59,047 bases of DNA from Victivallaceae bacterium (GTDB lineage Bacteria > Verrucomicrobiota > Lentisphaeria > Victivallales > Victivallaceae). Shown one piece after another: positions 36,085 to 44,136 of the stretch. The stretch is from assembly GCA_024405675.1 (NCBI GenBank), contig JAKSOH010000003.1, positions 1 to 59,047 on the forward strand, in the 5' to 3' direction. A program made the translations under genes and the position numbers. Position 1 is the first letter of the stretch. The number at the start of each line of letters is the position of its first letter. Below the pieces are notes generated by a model. That model ran no database searches and had not been told where the DNA came from. It saw only the letters and a list, made by a program, of their open reading frames with translations.

Positions 36085-37037
36085 TTCTTGGACCTCGTGC
36101 CTTTGGGGCTGGCTCCGGTGCGACCGACCAGCAGGTAGGCGATGTAGCCGATTAGGACCATGGCGACGGCCGGGGCGCTATAGGCATGAGGCCACCAGAT
36201 GCCCTCGGTCATCATGGTGAACTCCGACATTCCGCCGAGCCCCGTCAGAACGGTCAACGGTAGAAATACGATGTTGATGACAGCCAGGTATTTCATGATG
36301 ACGGCCAGGTTGTTGCTGACCACGGAGGCGCGCGCTTCCGACATGCTGGTCAGAATGCCGGTGTAGATGTTGGCCAGGTTGTCGCACTGCTTGTTTTCGA
36401 CTTCGATGTCATCCAGGAACTCCTGTTCCTCGGTATTGAATCCTATGCGCGCGGAGCTGGCTCGCAGCCTGAGCAGCAGGACCTCGTTGGCGCTGGTCGC
36501 CGATTCATAGTAGGTCAGGCTCTTGGACAGGGCGAACATGTTGACAAGACTCTTGTTCGTCACCGCGCCTTCGATCTTGGTCTCGATGTCGTCCGACATG
36601 TTGCGGATGATCCGCAGGTGCTGCAGGAAATGGGCAGTGGAATGATGGAGCAGCCGCAGCAGCACGCCCTGCACGGTGTTTCCGCGCAGCGGCATCCGTC
36701 CGTGCTCGAAGAGCGGCATCCGATCCGCCTGGACGATGATGATTCGGTCCTCGAACAGAAAGGCGCCGATCGACGACACCCGGAACGAGACGTTGCGCTC
36801 GATTTGGAAGTCACGCGGACGTTTCATGATGACGGCCACGTGGTTGGGCTCGAACTCGATACGGCTTATCTCATCCTCGTCGAGCGAAGAGTTGAGAGTG
36901 TGTTCGTCAATGCGACACTTGTCGACCAGATACTGCTTTTCCTCTGCGGTTGGGGAACTGTAGACCTGAATCATGCCCATCTGTCCCTCCGGGCGTATCT
37001 GCACTCGCCCGTCGACGATGTCATAGCATCTAAGCAT
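36081..37037 (-). CDS. corA: CorA-family divalent metal transporter with GMS in place of GMN
   Basis: 318 residues. The large cytoplasmic N-terminal domain (1-245) has the mixed alpha/beta start and long helices of CorA proteins. Two C-terminal transmembrane segments follow (about 246-268 and 286-306). The pore signature, normally YGMN, reads GGMSEF between them. CorA proteins are pentameric Mg2+/Co2+ channels; ZntB relatives with GIN export or import Zn2+. The serine variant makes the ion preference uncertain. GGAGGA precedes the start. A 28-codon ORF and a promoter lie upstream, and a membrane protein is coupled downstream. Confidence 0.85.
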   Translation of the reverse strand: MLRCYDIVDGRVQIRPEGQMGMIQVYSSPTAEEKQYLVDKCRIDEHTLNSSLDEDEISRIEFEPNHVAVIMKRPRDFQIERNVSFRVSSIGAFLFEDRIIIVQADRMPLFEHGRMPLRGNTVQGVLLRLLHHSTAHFLQHLRIIRNMSDDIETKIEGAVTNKSLVNMFALSKSLTYYESATSANEVLLLRLRASSARIGFNTEEQEFLDDIEVENKQCDNLANIYTGILTSMSEARASVVSNNLAVIMKYLAVINIVFLPLTVLTGLGGMSEFTMMTEGIWWPHAYSAPAVAMVLIGYIAYLLVGRTGASPKGTRSKK

Positions 37038-37111
37038 AGGTTATTCCTCCTGATGTTGAATTTCGAATCGCATTCCGGGTAACGCGGATACGACGGAGGA
37101 ATCCAAACCTG

Positions 37112-37198
37112 CTAGTCGAAGAAAGCCATCTCCTTGACCTGGCGGCGGAATCCCCCCCGGATGTCGCACCCTCGGGGAACGGTATCGTCTGCGTTCAT
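37112..37198 (-). CDS. Candidate 28-residue small ORF upstream of corA
   Basis: An ATG at 37198 is preceded by CGGAGGATTAA, an excellent ribosome binding site, and opens a 28-codon frame ending TAG at 37112. The peptide is mixed in charge, with PRGCDIRGGFRRQVKEMAFFD at its end, and has no membrane segment. It starts about 65 bases after a predicted promoter and ends 75 bases before corA. It could be a regulatory leader peptide coupling translation to corA expression, or a small protein in its own right. I know no match. Calling it a gene rests on the ribosome binding site and position only. Confidence 0.45.
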   Translation of the reverse strand: MNADDTVPRGCDIRGGFRRQVKEMAFFD

Positions 37199-37269
37199 TT
37201 AATCCTCCGCTGGTTCATCACAAGCCGTCGGCGACCGATTGTCGCGGACCATCGTGGCTTTCGTCGCCT

Positions 37270-37298
37270 AAGGTAGTTCGGCCAAGGGGTTTTGTCAA
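37270..37298 (-). promoter_or_regulatory. Promoter of the small ORF/corA/membrane-protein unit
   Basis: Minus strand consensus TTGACA (37298-37293), 17 bp, TACCTT (37275-37270). Back-to-back with the next promoter; the -35 boxes are 8 bp apart. Confidence 0.5.
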
Positions 37299-37306
37299 CG
37301 TGATTC

Positions 37307-37335
37307 TTGCAAAAAACGCCGGTCGGTAGTATATT
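37307..37335 (+). promoter_or_regulatory. Promoter of the small exported hydrophobic protein gene
   Basis: TTGCAA at 37307-37312, 17 bp, TATATT at 37330-37335. Only 8 bases separate it from the ATG at 37344, so the transcript would be almost leaderless. Confidence 0.55.
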
Positions 37336-37343
37336 CCCGTATC

Positions 37344-37712
37344 ATGAAATACATAAGAATGTTGTTTTTGGTCGCCGCGCTCACTTTCGTGTTCACACCG
37401 AGAGCGGAGGCGTTCGACCCGATTACGCTGGCGGTTTTGGCGCCGATGGCGATCAAGATGGCGCAGAAATCGGCGCCGTACCTGGCCCGCGTCGGTGTGA
37501 GTTTCGTCGGCGGGTTGACCAAGATATTCAAGGACGTGATTGAGGTCCTGCGTTTGCCGTACGGGCTTCTGGTCATGCTTTTCGCGTCTCCGTTCGGCGG
37601 ATTCAAGCACGGGCTAAGGAATACAATAAAAGGCGCGGTGGCTCCAGTTAAACTGGTAGTGCATACCGTGTTGCTGCCTTTCTATACTGTGGGCGGCATA
37701 AGCAACTTCTAG
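37344..37712 (+). CDS. Small exported or membrane-associated hydrophobic protein
   Basis: 122 residues. A signal peptide (MKYIRMLFLVAALTFVFTPRAEA) is followed by a largely hydrophobic, Gly/Lys-punctuated sequence with at least two possible membrane-contacting helices (ITLAVLAPMAIKMAQ, GLLVMLFASPFGGF). I recognise no family. There is no Shine-Dalgarno sequence before the ATG, and the predicted transcript start is within a few bases of it, so translation may be leaderless. It is followed after 9 bases by the DciA-like gene on the same strand. Confidence 0.65.
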   Translation: MKYIRMLFLVAALTFVFTPRAEAFDPITLAVLAPMAIKMAQKSAPYLARVGVSFVGGLTKIFKDVIEVLRLPYGLLVMLFASPFGGFKHGLRNTIKGAVAPVKLVVHTVLLPFYTVGGISNF

Positions 37713-37721
37713 GCCGATTCC

Positions 37722-38126
37722 ATGGGGTTATATGACGAGAGTTCTCAGAACATCCGGCGAAGGAAATACGAACAGCTACGCCGGATGATGTCCGAGTTAT
37801 ACGGCTCCGACGCGGCCGACGCCAGGATGGACAACCATTCAGATTCGCCGAGACCGATTTCCGAGTGCCTTGGAAGCGTGTTGTCCGACGTGTGCAACGA
37901 GACGCAACGGATTTCGATGCGCATCTCCGTGGAATGGGAGGATATCGTGGGCAAGGCTTTGTCCGGGCTCGCGGTTCCGGAGCGTCTGGACGGAAAGGTG
38001 CTGCTACTGCGAGTCCGTCATAGCGCGTTGGTTCAGGAGTTGCAACCATCGCTTCCTGATTTCGTCAACAAGATAAACAAGCACTTTGAAACGCAGGTCT
38101 GCGATTCGATAAGGCTGATTTGCTAG
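37722..38126 (+). CDS. dciA: DUF721/DciA-family helicase-operator-like protein
   Basis: 134 residues. The conserved DUF721 core is at 68-125: SVEWEDIVGKALSGLAVPER, then LLLRVRHSALVQELQ and the following helix. The N-terminal ~55 residues are charged and probably disordered. In bacteria lacking DnaC or DnaI, DciA assists the replicative helicase DnaB at the origin; this gene would fill that role here, though it is not near dnaA. Start: ATG at 37722, 9 bases after the preceding stop. Its stop overlaps that of the convergent CLC gene by 4 bases. Confidence 0.82.
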   Translation: MGLYDESSQNIRRRKYEQLRRMMSELYGSDAADARMDNHSDSPRPISECLGSVLSDVCNETQRISMRISVEWEDIVGKALSGLAVPERLDGKVLLLRVRHSALVQELQPSLPDFVNKINKHFETQVCDSIRLIC

Positions 38127-39934
38127 AAGTCCCGGTCCCGGACCATTTTCCGGTAGATGTGGAATATGTCGTTGCGAACGACGAATCCGCGGAACGAACC
38201 GTCGGTTTCCAACACCGGGAGGAAATTCAGCGAACGCTCCTCCATGCGGGATAGCGCGGTCTCCAGATCGTCGTCAAGGCCAATCGTCCCCTCGACGTTC
38301 ATGATAAGGTCGAAGGCCACCATCTCGTTGACCATATGACCTCCAATCAAGGCGCTAATGATGTCGCGTTTCCTTACTACGCCGAGAAACTTTCCGTGCT
38401 CCAGCACCGGGAATATCCGGATGCGCGAATCGTGCTGCAGCATCTTCTCCATTTCGACCAGCGGCGTCTCAGGCGACAGGGCAGGGGACCAGTTGCTGAT
38501 GTACATGCGCACCGAACGACAGCGGAGCATCTCGCGGTCGCGGTCCGATGTGAGAAGTCCGGCGAGGAACAACGGACGATGGTATATGGAATACGGCTCG
38601 AATTTGCCGGCGACGAACCATGAGACGGCGGAGACGATCATGAGCGGAACCAGAAGCTGGTATCCGCCGCACACTTCGGCGATTAGGAATATTCCGGTGA
38701 GCGGGGCGCGCATGACGGAGGTGAACACCCCGCACATGCCGATGACGACGAAATTGGCTTCATCGAGACGGATGATTCCCGAGAGATTCATCAGACGCGC
38801 GAAAGCGAATCCGGTGAATGCTCCGATGAACATCGCAGGAGCGAAGATGCCGCCGTCGCCGCCGGATTCGACGGTCAGCGTACAGGCGACCGATTTCAGC
38901 AACACCGCAACAAGGAGGACGATGGCCGTCAGGAACGCGTTGCAGCCGAAGGCATCGCCCCATGGCATCACGGAGCAGATGGCACTGATATTCCCGGAGT
39001 AGACGGCTCCGATGAAACGGTAGCCCTGACCGCACAGGAACGGGAACAAGGAAAGCAGCGCGCAAAGCATCGAGCCACCGCACAGCAGGCGCATCCACTG
39101 GTTAGGCAGAAGTTTCTTCATCCATCCGGCGACGATGCTGCAGCTCCGTATGACGTATACTCCGACGAGCGCGCACACCATCCCGCAGACGACGTAGAAC
39201 GGAACGGCCATCAGCCGCCATTCTGTCGGGACATTGGCAATCGGTATGCAACCATGGGGCAGTGCGAGTCTGGAGACCACGGCGGAGACGGCGCTGGACA
39301 TGAGCATCGGGACCAATGCGTCGACGCTGAATTCGGGAAGCAGAACTTCAACGGCGAACAACACGCCGCCGACGGGACTGTTGAATATGGCTGATATCGC
39401 GGCGGCGGCTCCGCAGCCGATGAGCAGCCGCCGGCTTCTCCGGTCGACGTTGCAGAACGAGCCGGTGTTGGCGGCGATGGCCGCGCCAGTCAGGACGCTG
39501 GGCGCCTCGAGTCCGGCGGATCCGCCGCATCCGACGGCGAGGGCGCTGGAGACCAGATGGGTGAATGTCTCGCTGACGCGAATGCCGATTCTCCGGCGGC
39601 TGATTGACAGGATAAGCGGACTCAGGCTCTTCGCATAGCCCAGTCCGGTGAAAATCTTCTGGAAGAGGAACGAGAGTGCGATTCCGGCGAATGGCAGTAA
39701 TGCCACGCAACCAAGCCAACCGAGACCGGCCTGATCTCGCGAGGAGGCGATCCACAATCCAGTCAGTTCGATTTTGGATACCAGCGCATGGAGCACCGAG
39801 GCGGCTATTCCGACGATTGCCCCGACCACTACGGCCAAAATCAACGTGAAGACGCGGTCTCCCAGCCGACGGCGCAGGAAACGCGCCGGCCTGACAATCG
39901 CCAGCAAGTGCAGCTTGATCAACCGGTGTTTCAT
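38123..39934 (-). CDS. CLC-family chloride channel/antiporter with C-terminal CBS pair
   Basis: 603 residues. The membrane part (about 30-440) has the CLC landmarks. GGSAGLEAPSVLTGAA corresponds to the second selectivity motif, retaining the gating Glu in GLEAP. SGGDGGIFAPAMFIGAF is the third motif. The first motif is atypical (KSLSP region). After ~470 come two CBS domains (MYISNWSPALSPETPLVEMEK and DLIMNVEGTIGLDDDLETALSRM), which usually bind adenine nucleotides and gate the channel. It would exchange Cl- or another anion for protons at the inner membrane. The ATG at 39934 with GGAG upstream is preferred to a TTG six bases earlier. It lies just downstream of the rpsA terminator. Confidence 0.9.
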   Translation of the reverse strand: MKHRLIKLHLLAIVRPARFLRRRLGDRVFTLILAVVVGAIVGIAASVLHALVSKIELTGLWIASSRDQAGLGWLGCVALLPFAGIALSFLFQKIFTGLGYAKSLSPLILSISRRRIGIRVSETFTHLVSSALAVGCGGSAGLEAPSVLTGAAIAANTGSFCNVDRRSRRLLIGCGAAAAISAIFNSPVGGVLFAVEVLLPEFSVDALVPMLMSSAVSAVVSRLALPHGCIPIANVPTEWRLMAVPFYVVCGMVCALVGVYVIRSCSIVAGWMKKLLPNQWMRLLCGGSMLCALLSLFPFLCGQGYRFIGAVYSGNISAICSVMPWGDAFGCNAFLTAIVLLVAVLLKSVACTLTVESGGDGGIFAPAMFIGAFTGFAFARLMNLSGIIRLDEANFVVIGMCGVFTSVMRAPLTGIFLIAEVCGGYQLLVPLMIVSAVSWFVAGKFEPYSIYHRPLFLAGLLTSDRDREMLRCRSVRMYISNWSPALSPETPLVEMEKMLQHDSRIRIFPVLEHGKFLGVVRKRDIISALIGGHMVNEMVAFDLIMNVEGTIGLDDDLETALSRMEERSLNFLPVLETDGSFRGFVVRNDIFHIYRKMVRDRDF

Positions 39935-39958
39935 CGTCAAACTCCGAGAACCGAAAAC

Positions 39959-39991
39959 AAAAAATGGACGGGATGCGTGCGCATCCCGTCC
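39959..39991 (-). terminator. rpsA terminator
   Basis: Minus strand stem GGACGGGATGC / GCATCCCGTCC with a 4-base loop, followed by ATTTTTTGTTTTC. Confidence 0.9.
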
Positions 39992-40006
39992 TCGAGCCGA
40001 ACTGTT

Positions 40007-41746
40007 TTACTTCTGTGGTTCACCCAGAACGACATCGCCGAACATGTCGCCGATGTTGACCATCGGATCATGGGAGGAAGAACCGGACGGCTTTTCAGCC
40101 TTGCCGGAATCCTTGCCGAGATTCTCGTAGCTGTCCGGATCGAAGTTTCCATCGAGAGCCCGGATGGAGAGACCGATGCGACGCTCGTCGGTGTCGATCT
40201 TGATGACCCTGGCCTCGACCTCGTCGTCAACGTTGAGCACGTCGCGGACCTTGTCGACATGATCACTGCTGATCTGGGAGATGTGGATGAGTCCGTCGAT
40301 CTTGTTGCTGAGCTCGACGAAGGCGCCGTACTGGGTGATCTTGGTGACCTTGCCCTTGACGATGTCGCCGACCTTGTAGATGGCGTCGATGTTGGCCCAT
40401 GGATCGTCCTCGGCCTGCTTGAGTCCGAGGGAGATACGCTGCTGCTGCGGGTTGATGTCGAGAATGACGACCTCGACTTCCTGGCCCGGCTTGAGCAGTT
40501 CGCTCGGGTTGTTGATCTTGCGGGTCCAGCTCATGTCGGAGACGTGGATCATTCCGTCGATGTCGTTCTCGATTTCGACGAAAGCTCCGTAGTTGGTCAT
40601 GTTGCGGACCTTGCCGACGATGCGCTTGCCCTTCGGATACTTCTCGGCGAGAACTTCCCACGGATTGCGCTCGGTCTGGCGCATGCCGAGGGAAATGCGA
40701 CGGCTTTCGCGGTCGACCTGCAGGACAACGGCATCGACCTCGTCTCCGGGATGGAGAACGTCGTCGGCGCGGTTGATGCGCTTGGTCCAGCTCATCTCTG
40801 TGACGTGGATGAGTCCCTCGACACCGGCCTCGAGTTCAACGAAAGCGCCATAGGGCTGGACATTGGCGACCTTGCCGTGGATCTTGGTGCCGGCCGGATA
40901 CTTGTCAGCGACCTGATCCCACGGATTCGGGCTCAGCTGCTTCAGGCCCAGGGAAACGCGGCCGCGCTCGCGGTCGATTCCAATGACCTGAACTTCGATT
41001 TCCTCGCCGACGCGCAGAACATCGTCCGGACGGGCGATGCGGCCCCAGGAGATGTCGGTGATGTGAAGCAGTCCGTCCACGCCGCCGAGATCGATGAAGG
41101 CGCCGAAGTCGGTGATGTTCTTGATGACGCCAGTGATGCGGTCGCCGACGTTCATCTCGGTCATGCGCTGCTCGCGCTTCTCGCGCATGCCCTCGGAATC
41201 GAGTTCGCGCTTCGAGACGACGATGTTGCGGCGCTCGGTGTTGATCTTGATGATCTTGACGTCGAATTCCTTGCCGATGAACTCGTCGATGTCGCGGACC
41301 GGACCGACGGACAACTGGGAGCCGGGCAGGAAAGCCGGGAATCCCTCGATGTCAACCATGATGCCGCCCTTGACGCGCTTGCGCATGAAGCCCTTGACCA
41401 CGTGTCCTTCGCCGTATTCGGTGGTGATGCGGTTCCAGGCGCGGGCCGAGCGGGCCTTTTCAAGACTGAGCGTCGGGGTGTTCTGACGATTCTCGATTTC
41501 CTCGATGTAGACCTCGATTTCATCGCCTTCCTTGGCCTCTTCGAAGGTGTTCGCGAATTCTTCCTTCGGGACGAATCCATCGGTCTTGAATCCGATGTCG
41601 ACCATTGCGCCGTCCATGCGCTTCTTGGAAATCTTGCCCTTGACAATCTCGCCCTTCTTCGGGCTGTTGTCCAGGTTCAGGAGTCCTTCCATGGACTCCG
41701 GCATGCCGCCGAAATCGAGGAAACTGTTTTCGTTGTTTTCTGCCAT
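40007..41746 (-). CDS. rpsA: 30S ribosomal protein S1
   Basis: 579 residues with six S1 (OB-fold) repeats. The best-conserved copies, in repeats 3-6, share the pattern VGDRITGVIKNITDFGAFIDL, with the characteristic FGAFV/YGAFVEL core recurring. The N-terminal two repeats are more divergent, as in E. coli S1, where they dock on the ribosome. The C-terminal ~45 residues are a Ser/Asp/Gly-rich tail. It brings mRNAs with weak Shine-Dalgarno sequences to the 30S subunit. The gene stands alone with its own promoter, an A-rich leader and a strong terminator. Confidence 0.97.
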   Translation of the reverse strand: MAENNENSFLDFGGMPESMEGLLNLDNSPKKGEIVKGKISKKRMDGAMVDIGFKTDGFVPKEEFANTFEEAKEGDEIEVYIEEIENRQNTPTLSLEKARSARAWNRITTEYGEGHVVKGFMRKRVKGGIMVDIEGFPAFLPGSQLSVGPVRDIDEFIGKEFDVKIIKINTERRNIVVSKRELDSEGMREKREQRMTEMNVGDRITGVIKNITDFGAFIDLGGVDGLLHITDISWGRIARPDDVLRVGEEIEVQVIGIDRERGRVSLGLKQLSPNPWDQVADKYPAGTKIHGKVANVQPYGAFVELEAGVEGLIHVTEMSWTKRINRADDVLHPGDEVDAVVLQVDRESRRISLGMRQTERNPWEVLAEKYPKGKRIVGKVRNMTNYGAFVEIENDIDGMIHVSDMSWTRKINNPSELLKPGQEVEVVILDINPQQQRISLGLKQAEDDPWANIDAIYKVGDIVKGKVTKITQYGAFVELSNKIDGLIHISQISSDHVDKVRDVLNVDDEVEARVIKIDTDERRIGLSIRALDGNFDPDSYENLGKDSGKAEKPSGSSSHDPMVNIGDMFGDVVLGEPQK

Positions 41747-41791
41747 TTCTCTTTTCTTTTTGTTTGTTTTGTTTGTTCTTTTACGACCCTG

Positions 41792-41813
41792 TCCGCGGCA
41801 CCGTGCCGACGGA
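41792..41813 (-). promoter_or_regulatory. Hairpin in the rpsA leader
   Basis: TCCG-t-CGGC / GCCGCGGA forms an 8-bp stem with one bulge on the minus strand, followed by an A-rich, unstructured tract leading to the ATG. It could be an autoregulatory S1-binding leader; this is inference. Confidence 0.3.
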
Positions 41814-41827
41814 TAGACTAGGCTTAT

Positions 41828-41856
41828 AATTTAATATGCGGAAAAGGCGAATTCAA
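41828..41856 (-). promoter_or_regulatory. Predicted rpsA promoter
   Basis: Minus strand TTGAAT (41856-41851), 17 bp, TAAATT (41833-41828). Confidence 0.5.
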
Positions 41857-41867
41857 CCATGTTCAAC

Positions 41868-41896
41868 TTGATAAATTCAGCCGTCCGGTGTAAGTT
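41868..41896 (+). promoter_or_regulatory. Predicted promoter of the CAT-anticodon tRNA
   Basis: TTGATA at 41868-41873, 17 bp, TAAGTT at 41891-41896, ending 15 bases before the tRNA. Confidence 0.45.
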
Positions 41897-41911
41897 ACGG
41901 ACTTGTCGAGT

Positions 41912-41988
41912 GGATCAGTAGCTCAGTTGGTCAGAGCAGGTGACTCATAATCTCCGGGTCGTCGGTTCAAGTCCGGCCTGATCCACCA
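41912..41988 (+). tRNA. tRNA with CAT anticodon (Ile2 likely, elongator Met possible)
   Basis: 77-base cloverleaf with encoded CCA. Acceptor GGATCAG/CTGATCC, D arm GCTCAGTTGGTCAGAGC, anticodon loop CTCATAA (CAT), T loop TTCAAGT. The sequences around the anticodon loop and T arm resemble the lysidine-modified tRNA-Ile2. The anticodon stem carries an unpaired T-T at its middle position. A run of Ts follows the CCA. Confidence 0.9.
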
Positions 41989-42088
41989 TTTTTTATGCAT
42001 TCTAAGCAGGAAATCCGAAAACAGTTTCCATTTAGTTGCCGTTTTCGATTGAAAATCTCCCCGAAACCGCTATGGTCGCGCTGGAGCG

Positions 42089-43357
42089 TCAGTAGATTTT
42101 TATCTCCGCGTCGGGATGCTGTTCGGCCTTTTTCCTGTCCATCCTGAACAGCGTGATGTTGGCGACTACGGCCATTGCCGAAATCACGCTCAACATGATG
42201 AACACGGCGAGATACGACTTCTCGCTGTACACGCCGTCGACGGCGGTTCCGAACTGGTCCATCATGATTCCGCAGAGATTGTCCACGACGGCGGCGATGA
42301 GGAAAGCCGCCGTGTTGGCCAGCCCCACCACCATGGCGAACACGCCAGCATGGTTGTGCTCCTTGAGATAAGCGACGAACACCGGCGCGATGTTGCCGGT
42401 CGAGGCCACCACGCACATCAGCGCCGCGACCAGCCACGCGCATTTCGCTCCGGTCGCTATCAGGACGGCGATGCCGGTGACGGCGGAGAACGTACCAATC
42501 GATCCGTAGAGCAGAATCGGCATCTTGCGGTTCCCCATCATTCGCGACACCCAGGCGGACACAAAGACGTTGAGCGTGGTGATTATTGTCATTGCCAAAG
42601 TCACGTTGCTGGCTCCGATGGAGCCGAATCCGCAATGGTCCTGCAGGAATTTCTTGCCGAGGGTCATCAGCATCATGAGCAACATGGCCAATGGTATGCC
42701 GGTGATGAAGTAGATCAGCACATTGCGCTTCGAGAAGGCCCAGATGACGTCTGACAGGGACGGCATCTTGCGGCCGGTCATCGGCGGAAGTTCGGCGCTT
42801 GCCATCGCAAGCAGGTAGATGATGTAGATTGCCAGAATGAAAGCCCCGATTGACAGCATCATGATGGTGTAGCCCAAATACTGCAACCCCATGGCGAATG
42901 GCGTGGTCCCTGCGATGGATCCGGTGTTGCCCATCATCAGGCTAAAGCCTAGCACGATCGACAGTTTGTCCCCGGCGAAAGTTCCGGCGTGCTGGATGAG
43001 GCTTACGTAGACCATCGCCGCTCCCAGGGCGGTGACGATTCTGCTCGCATAAAGCACCCACGCCGTATCGGTCATTGCCGCTCCAAACGAACCCAGGACG
43101 AGCATCGCACCAGCGACCGCGATGGTCCGGATTCCGGAGAACCGGTCGGCCAGCGCGCCGGCCACCGGCTGCAGCAACGCGTAGGCGAACGAGAACACTG
43201 TCGCCAGTAGCGTCACCATGGTGGCGCTATGGAGAATCTCCAGCATGTGGTTGAATGTCTGTCCTGGAATGATCACTTTCTGCAAGTTGGCGCAGAAGTA
43301 GAACAGGATGGCGCCTGTCAGCAGCACCCAGTTGCACAGTTCCCTTTTGTTGCGCAT
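42089..43357 (-). CDS. MFS transporter
   Basis: 422 residues with about 12 hydrophobic segments and the MFS inter-helix signature near residue 72-84 (GALADRFSGIRTI, the loop 2-3 motif with DR). The second half repeats it weakly (VSRMMGNRKMP). The substrate is not readable; the neighbourhood of sugar and amino-acid genes suggests a small organic solute. The start at 43357 (MRNKREL) is preceded by AAGGACGGG. A promoter and a palindrome lie in its 114-base leader. It is the most downstream gene of the minus-strand series but is transcribed from its own promoter. Confidence 0.83.
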   Translation of the reverse strand: MRNKRELCNWVLLTGAILFYFCANLQKVIIPGQTFNHMLEILHSATMVTLLATVFSFAYALLQPVAGALADRFSGIRTIAVAGAMLVLGSFGAAMTDTAWVLYASRIVTALGAAMVYVSLIQHAGTFAGDKLSIVLGFSLMMGNTGSIAGTTPFAMGLQYLGYTIMMLSIGAFILAIYIIYLLAMASAELPPMTGRKMPSLSDVIWAFSKRNVLIYFITGIPLAMLLMMLMTLGKKFLQDHCGFGSIGASNVTLAMTIITTLNVFVSAWVSRMMGNRKMPILLYGSIGTFSAVTGIAVLIATGAKCAWLVAALMCVVASTGNIAPVFVAYLKEHNHAGVFAMVVGLANTAAFLIAAVVDNLCGIMMDQFGTAVDGVYSEKSYLAVFIMLSVISAMAVVANITLFRMDRKKAEQHPDAEIKIY

Positions 43358-43408
43358 GTTCGAACCCGTCCTTTTGGTTTGTCGTTTGTTTCGATTCCCT
43401 TCCGGTGA

Positions 43409-43423
43409 CCGACGATGTCGGTG
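43409..43423 (-). promoter_or_regulatory. Palindrome in the MFS gene leader, possible operator
   Basis: ACCGAC-GAT-GTCGGT is a perfect 6-bp inverted repeat, extended with one mismatch by GTG/GAC on either side. It lies between the predicted transcript start and the MFS start codon. Confidence 0.35.
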
Positions 43424-43477
43424 ACGCGGCGCTACCCGCTCGCATAGGCGCGGAAAATCCATCCGGATTGTGGACGT

Positions 43478-43506
43478 AAAGTAGCACGTGCCCCGTTCCA
43501 ATTCCA
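43478..43506 (-). promoter_or_regulatory. Predicted MFS gene promoter
   Basis: Minus strand TGGAAT (43506-43501), 17 bp, TACTTT (43483-43478). Confidence 0.4.
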
Positions 43507-43560
43507 TGTGGCCGCCGGCCGCAGATGAAATCCGTGGCGCGTTTCAGCCTTAGGAAAAGA

Positions 43561-44136
43561 CTAGAAGTTGCGCGGCGCTGCCTGCGGCTTCACATCCGGC
43601 TCGGTAGGAGCCTCCGGTTTTTCTACTTTCTTGATCTGGTTTTTCTTGGCCGGAGAGGACTGGTTTTTCTTGTCTTTCCGCTTTGATGACTTTTTCTTGG
43701 CATCGGGGCGCTTCTTGTCATTTTTGCGTTGGTTTTCCTGTCTGCCGTTGTCATTTCCGCGTTCGTATTCGTCGTTCCGCTGGCGGTCTTCGGCTGACTT
43801 TTGCTGTTGTCTGGCCGTGTTTTCGGCCGCCAGCTTGTACCAGCGGGCCGCCTCGGACTCGTTCTTCTTTACTCCAATGCCCTTTTCGTAGCATTCACCA
43901 AGACACTGCTGCGCCCTCGCGTTGCCCTGCGCGGCGGCCGTCAGGAACCAGTGCACCGCCTCCTTCGGGTTCTTCAGGACTCCGCCATTGCCGTCCTTGT
44001 AGCAAAGCCCGAGCTCGACCTGGGCGTTGGCGTCACCGCGCGCCGCCTTTCTCAGGTAGTCCTCGGCCGAGTTTCCCGCGATGACGGGCAGGGCCGTCAT
44101 CAGCGCCATCGCAACCAGTGTGGTAAGTGTTCTCAT
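43561..44136 (-). CDS. Exported Sel1-repeat protein with Lys/Gln-rich tail
   Basis: 191 residues. A signal peptide (MRTLTTLVAMALMTALPVIAG) is followed by two and a half Sel1 repeats: AEDYLRKAARGDANAQVELG, then KEAVHWFLTAAAQGNARAQQCLG, then SEAARWYKLAAEN. From about residue 105 the sequence becomes a Gln/Arg/Lys/Asp low-complexity tail (RKNDKKRPDAKKKSSKRKD) that ends Pro-rich. Sel1 proteins are scaffolds in the periplasm or on surfaces; the highly basic tail could bind nucleic acid or anionic polymers. Its ATG overlaps the stop of the upstream symporter gene (ATGA). Confidence 0.8.
   Translation of the reverse strand: MRTLTTLVAMALMTALPVIAGNSAEDYLRKAARGDANAQVELGLCYKDGNGGVLKNPKEAVHWFLTAAAQGNARAQQCLGECYEKGIGVKKNESEAARWYKLAAENTARQQQKSAEDRQRNDEYERGNDNGRQENQRKNDKKRPDAKKKSSKRKDKKNQSSPAKKNQIKKVEKPEAPTEPDVKPQAAPRNF

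Noticed and set aside
39788-41821. 677-codon plus-strand frame opposite rpsA with repeated acidic stretches
   Set aside because: The apparent repeats are the reverse complement of S1 domain repeats, not a repeat protein.
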